Below are positions 18,460 to 26,659 of a stretch of 64,000 bases of DNA, in pieces. Both the position numbers and the translations under genes were made by a program. The notes under the pieces are model-generated. The model worked only from the letters and a program-made list of their open reading frames with translations. It searched no databases and had not been told where the DNA came from. Location of the stretch: the NCBI GenBank assembly GCA_016178725.1, contig JACOSV010000083.1, positions 1 to 64,000 on the forward strand. The letters run 5' to 3'. Within the stretch, counting starts at the first letter, position 1. Each line of letters starts with the position of its first letter. Source of the DNA: Candidatus Eiseniibacteriota bacterium (GTDB taxonomy: Bacteria; Eisenbacteria; RBG-16-71-46).

Positions 18460-21400
18460 ATGAGCACGTTTGAGCAGGCCCCCTGGACGAGGCCGGATTC
18501 CCAGGCCTCCCCGGTCCCCGCTGCCGCGCGCGACTCCGACGCGCGTCTCGGCGAGGCCGCGAGCCTCCTCCTGTCGCAGGGGCGGAGCGGCGGCGACTCG
18601 CGCCGCATCGCGATCGGCCTCTTCGCGCTCGCCGCCGTCACGGTCGCGCTGCTCAACGTCGGCATCTACCAGAGCGAGCGCGGCGCGCTCGTCACGCGGC
18701 GCTGGGATCAGCTCGATCGCAGCACCGAGACGCGGCGCAACGAGCTGCGCGTGATGTTCGGCCAGCTCCACCGCCAGACCGCGTACGCGGCCGCCCATCC
18801 CGCGCTCGCCGCGTGGGTGTCGCAGGCGTCGGCTGGAACGCTGACGCCCGCCGGACGCCGCGAGCTCGAGCTCGAGCTCGACCGCACCGTGCAGGCGCTC
18901 CAGCTCCACGCGCTGGTCGTCATCGGGCCCGACGGCCGGCGTGTCGCCGGAAGCCGCGGCACGCCCGACGTCGCGCCGGACGCGCAGCGCACGCTGGCGC
19001 GGCAGGCGGTGCAGGGCGGTCAGAGCATCGGCGGCATCCGCACCGACGCGGACGGCGGACAGGTGATCGAGATCGCCGCGGTGATCCCCGCGGCCGCGCG
19101 CGACGGGCTCGCCCCCGTGCTGATCGCCGAGACGACGACCAATGGAACGCTGCAGCCGCTGCTCACCGACTGGAGCGGAACGGGCCCCGCCTTCATCGTG
19201 CGCCGCGATGGCGCCGACGTCGCATTCCTCACGCCGCCGCACCTGACGCGCATGGCCGGCGCGCGCACGCCGCTCACCAGCCGCAGCGCCCGCGCGGCGG
19301 CGATGGCGGCGACCGGCGTCGAATCGCGCGTCGAGGTGACGGACGCGCACGGCCGTGTCGTGTGGGCGGTGACGCGTTTCCTGCCCGAGCTCGGCTGGGG
19401 CCTGGTGGGCGAAGCCTCGCGCGACGCGATGCTGGCGGAGATGCGCACGGTGCTGATCAAGGTGCTCATGCTCGACCTCGTGATCGCGCTCCTGATCGGC
19501 GCGGGCGTGTGGCTCTGGCGGCGCCAGTACGCGACCGGCCTCGCGCGCCACGAAATCAAGCTCACCAACCGCCACGCCGCGCGCGTGCAGGCGGTGCTCG
19601 ACACCGCATTCGACGCGATCATCACCTTCGACCGCGCCGGCCGCGTGCGCACCGTGAACCGCGCCGCCGAGCAGATGTTCGGCCGCGCGGCGGCCGAGAT
19701 GGACGGGCAGCCGCTCCACCGCTTCCTGCACTGGGGCGCGACCGGGCCGCGCGCGGGCCAGCACGCGCTGCCGACGCCCGGTGTCGTGTGCGTGGCCGAA
19801 GCGAAGCGCGGCGACGGGCAGGTGTTCCCGGCCGAGTTCTCGCTCGGGCAGGCGGGCGAGGGCGAGGACCTGCTCTACACCGCGATCGTCCGCGACATCA
19901 GCGAGCGCGTCGAGGCCGAAAAACGCATCCGCACGTTTGCCGAGGGCCTCGAGGGCAGCAACCGGCGCCTCGAAGAGGTCAACGCGCAGCTGCAGGAGGC
20001 GTCGCGGCTCAAGAGCGAATTCCTCGCCAACACGTCGCACGAGCTGCGCACGCCGCTCAACGGCATGATCGGGTTCCTGCAGCTCGTGCTCGACGGGCTG
20101 TGCGAGAACCGCGAGGAGGAGCGCGATTTCCTCAAGCAGGGGCTGCAGTGCTCGCGTCACCTGCTCGGGCTCATCAACGACGTGCTCGACATCGCCAAGA
20201 TCGAGGCGGGCAAGCTCAACGTGGAGACTGAGAAGGTGGACGTGATGGACCTGTTCGCCGAGGTCGAGACGGTGACGCACGTGCAGGCGCAGCAGGCGCG
20301 GATCGCGCTCGTCTTCGAGCCGCCGCCGGAGACCGGCGTCTTCGCGCGCTGCGACTTCGGCAAGACCAAGCAGGTGCTCATCAACCTGATCGGCAACGGT
20401 CTCAAGTTCACGCCCAAGGGCAGCATCACCGTGCGCGCCACCGCGCACGCCGACCTCGGCCACGTGATGTTCGAGGTGATCGACACCGGGATCGGCATCC
20501 CGCGCGACCGCCAGAAGATGATCTTCGAGAAGTTCACGCAGGGCGACGGCAGCACGACCCGCAAGTACGGCGGCACCGGTCTCGGCCTCGCGATCTCGCG
20601 CAGCCTGGTCGAGCTGATGGGCGGCATCATCGGCGTCCACAGCGACGGCGAGGGCAAGGGCACGCGCATGTACTTCTCGCTGCCGGTGTGGGACGAGGCC
20701 GCGGCCGCCGCGCCTCCGATCGACGAATCGGCCGGCGAGCAGATCGAGGGGCCGGGCCACGGGCCGCTGGTGCTGGTGGTCGAGGACGACCCGGTGTTCC
20801 GGCACTTCCTCACGGCGCTGCTCCATGCGCACGGCTACCGCACCGTGCAGGCGGCGCACGCCGAGGGCGCGTGGGTGCTGATCCGCCGGCTCCAGCCCGC
20901 GGTCGTGGTGCTCGACTACGCGCTCTCGTGCCGCGAGGGGGCGACGCTGCGCACCGGCTGGGATCTCGCCGAGCGCATGATCGCCGACCACGACACGCGC
21001 CACGTCCCGCTGATCTTCGTCACCGGCTTCGACGCCGAGCTGCGCGAGAAGCTGCGCTCGACCGCGTTCTCGCGCAAGCCCGAGCACCTCATGAAGCCGG
21101 TGGACGGCAGCGTCCTGATCGCGAAGATCGAAGAGATGGTGGGCGGCATCCAGGGCCGCCACGTGCGCGTGCTCATGGCCGACGACGATCCCACGGTCGC
21201 GGCCTTCGTGCGCAAGGTGCTGCCCGACGAGCGCTACCACATCGAGATGGCGACCAACGGCGAGGAGTGCCTGCACATCCTGCGCACGCAGCCGCGCGGC
21301 TTCGACCTGTTGCTGCTCGACCTCATGATGCCCGAGGTGAGCGGCTACGAGGTGCTGCGCGAGATGGCCGTCGCCGGCACCGCGGCCGATCTGCCGGTGG

Positions 21401-21579
21401 TGGTGCTCACCAACTACCCCGAGGCGCGCAATCCCGAGGAGAAGCGGCTGCTCGACCAGGGTCTCGTGCTCGACGTGCTGCCCAAGACGTCGGTGCACGA
21501 CAGCCCTCAGCTGCTGTCGCACATCATCGACTGGCACATGCAGGTGGCGGACGAGGCCGAAGCGGAGCGTGCGGCGTGA
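18460..21579 (+). CDS. Hybrid sensor histidine kinase with PAS and two receiver domains
   Basis: This 1039-residue membrane kinase has a TM helix at about residues 49-69, an extracytoplasmic sensor region to about 328, a second TM helix at 331-352, a PAS domain at about 374-480 and a short coiled coil. HisKA follows with the phospho-acceptor His527 (ANTSHELRTPLNG), then HATPase_c with the N-box near 638 and GTGLGLAIS. Two receivers follow, with acceptors Asp819 (VVVLDYALSC) and Asp954 (LLLLDLMMPE). Receiver 1 has an extended beta3-alpha3 loop. The sensor region looks like a dCache/CHASE-type fold, by inference. The next gene overlaps by four bases. Confidence 0.93.
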   Translation: MSTFEQAPWTRPDSQASPVPAAARDSDARLGEAASLLLSQGRSGGDSRRIAIGLFALAAVTVALLNVGIYQSERGALVTRRWDQLDRSTETRRNELRVMFGQLHRQTAYAAAHPALAAWVSQASAGTLTPAGRRELELELDRTVQALQLHALVVIGPDGRRVAGSRGTPDVAPDAQRTLARQAVQGGQSIGGIRTDADGGQVIEIAAVIPAAARDGLAPVLIAETTTNGTLQPLLTDWSGTGPAFIVRRDGADVAFLTPPHLTRMAGARTPLTSRSARAAAMAATGVESRVEVTDAHGRVVWAVTRFLPELGWGLVGEASRDAMLAEMRTVLIKVLMLDLVIALLIGAGVWLWRRQYATGLARHEIKLTNRHAARVQAVLDTAFDAIITFDRAGRVRTVNRAAEQMFGRAAAEMDGQPLHRFLHWGATGPRAGQHALPTPGVVCVAEAKRGDGQVFPAEFSLGQAGEGEDLLYTAIVRDISERVEAEKRIRTFAEGLEGSNRRLEEVNAQLQEASRLKSEFLANTSHELRTPLNGMIGFLQLVLDGLCENREEERDFLKQGLQCSRHLLGLINDVLDIAKIEAGKLNVETEKVDVMDLFAEVETVTHVQAQQARIALVFEPPPETGVFARCDFGKTKQVLINLIGNGLKFTPKGSITVRATAHADLGHVMFEVIDTGIGIPRDRQKMIFEKFTQGDGSTTRKYGGTGLGLAISRSLVELMGGIIGVHSDGEGKGTRMYFSLPVWDEAAAAAPPIDESAGEQIEGPGHGPLVLVVEDDPVFRHFLTALLHAHGYRTVQAAHAEGAWVLIRRLQPAVVVLDYALSCREGATLRTGWDLAERMIADHDTRHVPLIFVTGFDAELREKLRSTAFSRKPEHLMKPVDGSVLIAKIEEMVGGIQGRHVRVLMADDDPTVAAFVRKVLPDERYHIEMATNGEECLHILRTQPRGFDLLLLDLMMPEVSGYEVLREMAVAGTAADLPVVVLTNYPEARNPEEKRLLDQGLVLDVLPKTSVHDSPQLLSHIIDWHMQVADEAEAERAA

Positions 21580-21980
21580 TCCACGTCGTCGTCGTCGAGG
21601 ACGATGCGATGAACGCGCTCCTGTTCCGCAAGCTGCTCGAGAAGCGCTGCGGCTACAGGGTCACGGTCACCGAGTCGGCCGATGAGGTGCTGGCGCTCGC
21701 GCGCGGCGCCGATGTGGGCCTGATCCTGCTCGACGTGTCGCTCGCCAACACGCGCCACGCGGGCGAGCCGGTCAACGGCGTGGACATCTGCCGGCTGCTC
21801 AAGGGCGACCCCGCGACGCGCGGAGTGCCGGTCGTGCTCGCCACCGCCCACGCCATGCGCGGCGACGCCGAAAGCCTGCTCGCCGAGAGCGGCGCCGACG
21901 ACTACGTCTCGAAGCCGATCGTCGATCACGAAGCGTTCGCCGAGCACGTGCGCCGGCGTGTGCGCCCGGAGGCCGCATGA
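21576..21980 (+). CDS. Single-domain response regulator
   Basis: This is a 134-residue stand-alone receiver with the acidic pair Asp9/Asp10, phospho-acceptor Asp53 (LILLDVSLAN) and the conserved Thr/Ala and Lys (YVSKPI). It has no output domain. It starts with GTG at 21576, overlapping the kinase stop (GTGA), so it is probably a phosphorelay partner of the hybrid kinase. Its stop region overlaps the next regulator. Confidence 0.92.
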   Translation: MIHVVVVEDDAMNALLFRKLLEKRCGYRVTVTESADEVLALARGADVGLILLDVSLANTRHAGEPVNGVDICRLLKGDPATRGVPVVLATAHAMRGDAESLLAESGADDYVSKPIVDHEAFAEHVRRRVRPEAA

Positions 21981-22498
21981 AGACGCCGGCCGAGGTGCGC
22001 GTGCTGGTGGTCGAGGACGATCCGATCTTCCAACGCGTGCTGCAGAGGCGGATCGAGAGCGAGGGGTATCAGGTGCAGATCGCGGGCGACGGCCGCGAGG
22101 GCATGAAGGCGATCGTCACGTTCGAGCCCGATCTCGTGATCTCGGACTGGATGATGCCCGAGGTGGACGGCCTCGAGCTGTGCCAGTCGGTCAAGACCGG
22201 GCTGCGCGATGCGGCGCCGTACTTCATCCTGCTCACCGCCAAGGGCGAGATCAGCGACAAGCTGCTCGGCCTCCAGACGGGCGCCGACGACTACCTCACC
22301 AAGCCCTGCGATCAGGGCGAGCTGATGGCGCGCGTCCGCGCGGGTGTGCGCATCGTGACGCTCACGCAGCAGCTGCGCCGCACGGTCGCCGACCTGCAGG
22401 TCGCGAGCGGGGAGTCGGACGCCGCGAAAGCCGGCGCCGCGGCCGATCCGTCCGTGTGCCCGCAGTGCGGCCGGCGCCGCGACGCCGACGCCGCGTAG
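21977..22498 (+). CDS. Response regulator with C-terminal CPxCG tail
   Basis: This 173-residue protein has a receiver domain at residues 7-125 with acceptor Asp57 (LVISDWMMPEVDG) and switch Lys (YLTKPC). After an amphipathic helix it ends with CPQCGRRRDADAA, half of a zinc-ribbon-like knuckle with only two cysteines. No DNA-binding or enzymatic domain is present. The tail could pair with a second molecule to bind metal, but that is speculation. It overlaps the previous gene by four bases (ATGA) and is the last gene of the operon. Confidence 0.9.
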   Translation: MKTPAEVRVLVVEDDPIFQRVLQRRIESEGYQVQIAGDGREGMKAIVTFEPDLVISDWMMPEVDGLELCQSVKTGLRDAAPYFILLTAKGEISDKLLGLQTGADDYLTKPCDQGELMARVRAGVRIVTLTQQLRRTVADLQVASGESDAAKAGAAADPSVCPQCGRRRDADAA

Positions 22499-22531
22499 GC
22501 GCACCGCGCCGGAAACCGCTACCTTCCGTCC

Positions 22532-23554
22532 ATGGCGACGGCGCTCGACGTCCTGCTGATCGGCGGCTCGGGGTTCATGGGCCCGGCCGTCGCGCGCGCG
22601 CTGCTCGAGGCCGGCCATCGCGTCACCATCCTCTCGCGCGGCCGGCGCGCGCCGCTCGACGGCGTCACGATGATCACCGCCGATCGCGGCGATCCCGCCG
22701 CGCTCGCGGCCGCGCTCGAGAACCGGCGCTTCGATTTCACCGTGGACTTTCTCGTCTTCGACGCCGTGGACCTCGAGCGCCTGCTGCTCGTGCCGTACGC
22801 GGCGCTCGGACGCTACGTGATGATCTCGACCGGCCAGGTCTATCTCGTCACGCGTGACGCCGAGCCGCCGTTCCTCGAAGAGAGCGCCGACGGCGCGCTG
22901 CACGATGCGCCGGGGGAGGAGAGCCCGCTCCACGCCGGATGGGTCTACGGCATCGGCAAGCGCCGCGCCGAGCAGGCGCTGCTCGCGCTGCGTGCGACGC
23001 ACGGCATGCGCGCCGTCGCGCTGCGGCTCCCGATCGTGACCGGCGAAGGGGACGAATCGCTGCGGCTGTGGGGCTATCTCGAGCGCATGCTCGACGGCGG
23101 TCCGATCGTGCTGCCGGACGGCGGCCGGCGCCTGACGCGCCACCTCGACGTGCGCGATCTCGCGCGCGCCGTGGCGCGCCTCGCGGAGTCCGGTCCGCCG
23201 CGCGGCGCGTTCTACAACCTCGCCCAGCCCGAGGCGCTGCCGCTCGCCGATCTGCTCGCGCGCATCGCGCGCGCGGCCGGCGTTACGCCGCGCTTCGTCG
23301 AGGCGTCGTGGGACGAATGCCGCGCGGCCGGGCTCGACGCGTCGTGCTCGCCCTACGCCGGGCCGTGGGCCTCGGTGCTCGATCCCTCGCGCGCGGCGGC
23401 GGAGTGGGGCTTCCTGGGCACGCGCCCCGACGACTACCTGCCGCGCATCGTGCGCTGGCATCTCGACCATCGCCCGCCGCAGAGCCACGAGGGCTATGCC
23501 CAGCGCTCGACCGAGGTCGCGCTCGCCGCGCGGCTCGCCGGCGCGGCGCGGTGA
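22532..23554 (+). CDS. NAD(P)-dependent epimerase/dehydratase family protein
   Basis: This 340-residue protein has a Rossmann fold. The dinucleotide loop GGSGFMG is at residues 10-16, preceded by LDVLLI. The extended-SDR active site is recognisable in MISTGQVY (Ser) and YGIGKRRAE (YxxxK). It belongs to the atypical branch that includes CSP41-like proteins; the substrate cannot be told from sequence. It lies 33 bases after the response regulator and could be co-transcribed, although TACCTT near 22521 may mark a separate promoter. Confidence 0.87.
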   Translation: MATALDVLLIGGSGFMGPAVARALLEAGHRVTILSRGRRAPLDGVTMITADRGDPAALAAALENRRFDFTVDFLVFDAVDLERLLLVPYAALGRYVMISTGQVYLVTRDAEPPFLEESADGALHDAPGEESPLHAGWVYGIGKRRAEQALLALRATHGMRAVALRLPIVTGEGDESLRLWGYLERMLDGGPIVLPDGGRRLTRHLDVRDLARAVARLAESGPPRGAFYNLAQPEALPLADLLARIARAAGVTPRFVEASWDECRAAGLDASCSPYAGPWASVLDPSRAAAEWGFLGTRPDDYLPRIVRWHLDHRPPQSHEGYAQRSTEVALAARLAGAAR

Positions 23555-23618
23555 GCGGGCGATCGCGGTGAGCGGTGAAGTCGTGCGGGCGCCCGGCCGA
23601 TCTTCTATGCGGCGACGT

Positions 23619-23648
23619 TTGACCGGTCGGCGCGGCCGAGGCTAGACT
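23619..23648 (+). promoter_or_regulatory. Sigma70-type promoter for tRNA-Asn
   Basis: The -35 is TTGACC (23619-23624), the spacer is 18 bases, and the -10 is TAGACT (23643-23648). The tRNA begins 67 bases downstream of the -10. The sequence TAGACTCCGCGCCGC starting at the -10 is repeated exactly at 40006, upstream of the ureide operon. Confidence 0.65.
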
Positions 23649-23714
23649 CCGCGCCGCTTTTTGTCCGGCATGGGCCGCCCGCGCTCCGCGTCGGCGGGCC
23701 CATCACGCCGTCGT

Positions 23715-23789
23715 TCCTCGGTAGCTCAACGGCAGAGCATCCGGCTGTTAACCGGAGGGTTGTAGGTTCGAATCCTACCCGAGGAGCCA
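23715..23789 (+). tRNA. tRNA-Asn (anticodon GUU)
   Basis: The acceptor stem TCCTCGG (23715-23721) pairs with CCGAGGA (23779-23785), followed by discriminator G and an encoded CCA. The D-arm has GTAGCTCAACGGCAGAGC, the anticodon stem TCCGG/CCGGA encloses CTGTTAA with GTT at 23747-23749, and the T-loop reads GGTTCGAATCC. Cloverleaf and length (75 with CCA) are regular. A strong terminator follows. Confidence 0.97.
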
Positions 23790-23797
23790 GCTTCGAG

Positions 23798-23829
23798 CCC
23801 CCCGTGTCCCGTGCGGACGCGGGGGGTTT
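23798..23829 (+). terminator. Rho-independent terminator after tRNA-Asn
   Basis: CCCCCCGTGTCC (23798-23809) pairs with GGACGCGGGGGG (23815-23826) with one G-U, around a five-base loop, followed by TTT. It begins nine bases after the tRNA CCA. Confidence 0.85.
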
Positions 23830-23970
23830 CGCTTGCGCGGATTGACAGAGCCGTGGCAACGCTCGTGCGCATCGCTGCGGCGCGCGGGCGTGCGCTCATC
23901 ACCGCGCTCATCACGGCGCTGGCGATGGTGGTCACGCTGGCGCTGGTCGAGCTCACCACCTTCCTCGCGC

Positions 23971-24207
23971 GACGACCAACGGCGGCCGTTCGAGCCGTTC
24001 CGGCGCGTCGGTGACGCGCAGGACGCGATCCCCGGTGCGGGACTCGGCCTCTACGTCGTGCGCCGGATCGTCGAGGCGCACGGCTGAACGATCGACGTCG
24101 CGAGCACCCCGGGCGCGGGCTCGTGTTTGCGCGTGCGGTTGCCGGTCACACCGCCCGCGGCCGAGGCCGAGGCGCCTGCGGTCGAGCCGAGCTTCGAGCG
24201 GGCCTGA
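23971..24207 (+). pseudogene. Relic of a sensor histidine kinase C-terminus
   Basis: The frame reads RPFEPFRRVGDAQDAIPGAG, then LGLYVVRRIVEAHG, a typical HATPase G1/G2 region. It then has TGA at 24085-24087 where kinases have a Gly codon (HGG). Beyond the stop the same frame resumes TIDVASTPGAGSCLRVRLP and ends at 24205-24207. The N-terminal three quarters of any kinase is missing, and the sequence before about 23971 has no kinase similarity in any frame. It is therefore a truncated, stop-interrupted remnant. Its last 62 bases are antisense to the neighbouring lipoprotein gene. Confidence 0.8.
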
Positions 24208-24877
24208 CCGCCGCCGGGGCAGGCTGCTTGAAGAGGAGATGCGCGCGGATGTCCGGACCGGCGACGTACGAGATCCAGTAGAGCGAATCGGTCATCGGAT
24301 GGCCGGTCTGGTCGCGACCGAACCAGAACACCGCCTGGTATCGCGGCGCCAGGTCGAGGGCCAGCAGATTCTTAACCGGCCGGCCGGCGAGATCGAGGAT
24401 GTCGATCCGGACGAATGCCGACTCGGGCACGCCGAAGAAGATCTGTGTCGTGTCGACGAACGGGTTGGGAACGGGGAAGAGGTCGCCCCGCGATTCGAGT
24501 CGCAGCGTGTCCGCCGTCTCGACATCGGACACGGCGATGACCATCGGATTCGTCTCGTCGCCGACGCCCGGGCCGACGCGGCAGCGGGCCACGTAGTCGC
24601 CGGGGCGCAGGCCCGGGAAGCGATACGTGCCGCCGATCGTGGTCGTGTGCGCGACGACGTCCGAGCCGTGGAGCAGCTCGATCGGCACGCCGTCGACGTG
24701 CGCGAGCACGCGGCTGCCGAGCGCCACGGCGGCGGTGTCGACCACGGTGCCCGAGAGCCGGACGTGCCCGGTGATCGCGAAGAGCCGCGGCGACGGCGCA
24801 GTGGGCTGCCGGCGCGCGCAGGCGGCGAGCACGAGCCCCGCGAGCAGTGGCGCCGCGCGGATCTGTCGCACGCTCAC
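24146..24877 (-). CDS. Lipoprotein with carboxypeptidase-regulatory-like and FlgD/Por-like domains
   Basis: This 243-residue protein has a type II signal with lipobox LVLAAC near residue 22, so it is probably lipid-anchored. Residues of about 40-110 form a Cna-B/carboxypeptidase regulatory-like fold (TTIGGTYRFPGLRPGDYV). Residues of about 135-215 form a FlgD/Por-type C-terminal domain (FPVPNPFVDTTQIFFGVPES, then ILDLAGRPVKNL). A basic Pro/Arg tail follows, encoded antisense to the kinase relic. The GTG at 24877 overlaps the upstream gene's stop (GTGA); a second GTG at 24871 is possible. Confidence 0.8.
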   Translation of the reverse strand: MSVRQIRAAPLLAGLVLAACARRQPTAPSPRLFAITGHVRLSGTVVDTAAVALGSRVLAHVDGVPIELLHGSDVVAHTTTIGGTYRFPGLRPGDYVARCRVGPGVGDETNPMVIAVSDVETADTLRLESRGDLFPVPNPFVDTTQIFFGVPESAFVRIDILDLAGRPVKNLLALDLAPRYQAVFWFGRDQTGHPMTDSLYWISYVAGPDIRAHLLFKQPAPAAVRPARSSARPQAPRPRPRAV

Positions 24878-25386
24878 CGCGCCACCTTCTGCACCGTGTC
24901 CCACGTGCGCGTCGTCACGTCGCGGCCGAACGTCTCCTCGATCAACACCATGAACACCGGAGTCTTCGGGCCGCGCACGTAGACCGTGAACACCTCGGCG
25001 CCGCGGACCGCCAGGATGCGCGCCCCCTCGCGCTCGATCGGGAGCCTGGGCGCCGTCTTCGGACGCGCGCGCAGGAACGTCACGACGCGCTTCGCTTCCG
25101 GCGCGAGTCGGAAGCCCGCATAGGGGTCGGAGGCGAGCAGCGCGCGCAGCGCGTCCACCGGCCGGACGACGGCCGCGAAGACCCGGCCCATCTCGCGCTC
25201 CATCGCCGCCTCGGCGCGCCGGGCGAGTGCGGTTTCGGACGCGGGCGCGGCCGAGAACACCACGTTGCCGCTGCCGAGCACCGTTTTCACGTCCTTGAAT
25301 CCCGCGGATTCGAACGCGGCCTTGAGCGCCGGCATCTTGCAGTTGAACGGCATGACGCCGCGCAGGAACGCAGCGTAGCGCTTCAT
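24874..25386 (-). CDS. DUF1697 domain-containing protein
   Basis: This 170-residue protein begins MKRYAAFLRGVMPFNCKMP and has GFKDVKTVLGSGNVVFSA, which are the signatures of the DUF1697 family (normally about 180 residues with FLRGINVGGK near the start). Its function is unknown. It is cytosolic with no signal. Its start overlaps the end of the SGNH gene (ATGA at 25386-25383), so the three minus-strand genes form one operon. Confidence 0.88.
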   Translation of the reverse strand: MKRYAAFLRGVMPFNCKMPALKAAFESAGFKDVKTVLGSGNVVFSAAPASETALARRAEAAMEREMGRVFAAVVRPVDALRALLASDPYAGFRLAPEAKRVVTFLRARPKTAPRLPIEREGARILAVRGAEVFTVYVRGPKTPVFMVLIEETFGRDVTTRTWDTVQKVAR

Positions 25387-26585
25387 GGCGTGCGCCCCGG
25401 CACGCCCGCCGCGCTCCGCGTCGAGTCGGCCGCGTGCGCGAAGTAATCCTCCATCGCCCGCGCCGCGACCGCGTGGCCGGTCGCGTTCCAGTGACCGTAG
25501 CGGCCGTAGGCGCCGAACCAGAGCGGCCGATCGAGCGCGATGCTCGCGGCGCGGAACGCGGGGGAGAGCGGCACGACCTCGAATCCGTAGCGCGCGCCGA
25601 CCGACGCGAGCCAGCGCGTCGTCTTCTCGGGATCGAAGTTCGGATCGCGCCGCGATTCGGCGAGCAGGCGGCGATCCTCCTGGAACGCGAAGCCGGCGGC
25701 GAAGACGACGAAGCGCCGGCCGTCTCGCCGCACGTCGCCCGCGAAGCGACCGAGGATCTGCGCCGTGAGCCGGAACGCCGGGATCGAGTCGGCCGGGATG
25801 CGCGCGTCGAAGTTCCAGTCGCGGTAGTAGCCGTCGGCGGCGGGCGTCGTCGGCAGCGCGGGCTCATGCGCCGCGGTCGCCGCCGCCGTGCCGGTCGCGG
25901 GCGCGTGCGCGCGGTTCTGCCACACGCCGAGCGCGCGGTGGGCGAGCCCCCACAGCACCGAGTGCGCCTTGATCCAGCGCCATCGCTCGTACTTGCGATA
26001 GCCGGGCGTGTCGGCGAACGAGCGGTCGAGCCGCAGCGAGTCGCCGTCGGCGACGAAGAACGGCCGCGCCTGATCGAGCGCCACGGGCTGCCAGTTGTCC
26101 GCCGCGTCGTTGAGGATGAACAGCACGGCGACCACGTCGGGATCGTAGCGCGCGCCCCAGGCGCGATACGTCAGGTACTCGGTCGTCGTGCCGTTCCCGT
26201 CCTCGCCCATCGCGATCACCTCGTAGCGCCGGCCGGCCGGCGCGCGCGCGTTGAGTCCGCGCTCGAGCCGGCGGTGAAACGTGCTGTCGAGCGGCACCTG
26301 GAACGCGGCGGTGAACGAGTCGCCGAGCATCAGGATGCGCGTCGTGCCCGCAGGCTTGGGCATCGCGTGCTCGACGTCGCGCCAGCCGTCGCCGTTGATG
26401 CGTCCCGAGGAGCGGCCCTCCGCGATCCACCTGTAGCGCGCGTGCGGGAAGAACCGGTAGCCGATGGTCGGATCGGCGGCGATGTAGTTGGGGGTGAAGC
26501 CGGCGAGGCGGAGCACGCCTTCGAGCAGGAGCACGCCGATCGCGAGGCCGGCGATCATCGCCACCAGATTGCCGATCGGTTTCAG
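25383..26585 (-). CDS. Membrane-anchored SGNH/GDSL hydrolase family protein
   Basis: This is an approximately 400-residue protein with an N-terminal TM helix (VAMIAGLAIGVLLLEGVL). Block I of the SGNH family is RILMLGDSFTAAFQV (catalytic Ser), block III is VLFILNDAADNW (Asn), and the C-terminal block V reads YGHWNATGHAVAA (His). It probably acts as an esterase or acetyl-hydrolase on envelope polymers. The first ATG/GTG-type start is GTG 26564, without a ribosome-binding site. AGGAGG at 26598-26593 is seven bases before an in-frame CTG at 26585 that would add KPIGNL, so I prefer the CTG start. Confidence 0.82.
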   Translation of the reverse strand: MKPIGNLVAMIAGLAIGVLLLEGVLRLAGFTPNYIAADPTIGYRFFPHARYRWIAEGRSSGRINGDGWRDVEHAMPKPAGTTRILMLGDSFTAAFQVPLDSTFHRRLERGLNARAPAGRRYEVIAMGEDGNGTTTEYLTYRAWGARYDPDVVAVLFILNDAADNWQPVALDQARPFFVADGDSLRLDRSFADTPGYRKYERWRWIKAHSVLWGLAHRALGVWQNRAHAPATGTAAATAAHEPALPTTPAADGYYRDWNFDARIPADSIPAFRLTAQILGRFAGDVRRDGRRFVVFAAGFAFQEDRRLLAESRRDPNFDPEKTTRWLASVGARYGFEVVPLSPAFRAASIALDRPLWFGAYGRYGHWNATGHAVAARAMEDYFAHAADSTRSAAGVPGRTP

Positions 26586-26659
26586 GACGATGCCTCCTGG
26601 GGCGGGCTCTGCGCGCGAGCGTGCAGCCGGTCGAGCGTAGCACGGCGGTCCGCGCGCGC

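Noticed and set aside
17524-21537. A 1337-codon open frame on the minus strand
   Set aside because: Only the last 252 codons form a signal-peptide protein. The rest is antisense to the hybrid kinase and shows no family pattern; long antisense frames are common at this GC content.
23811-24014. 67-residue hydrophobic frame after tRNA-Asn
   Set aside because: It starts inside the terminator hairpin and has no ribosome site. The part after 23971 is out of frame with the kinase relic.
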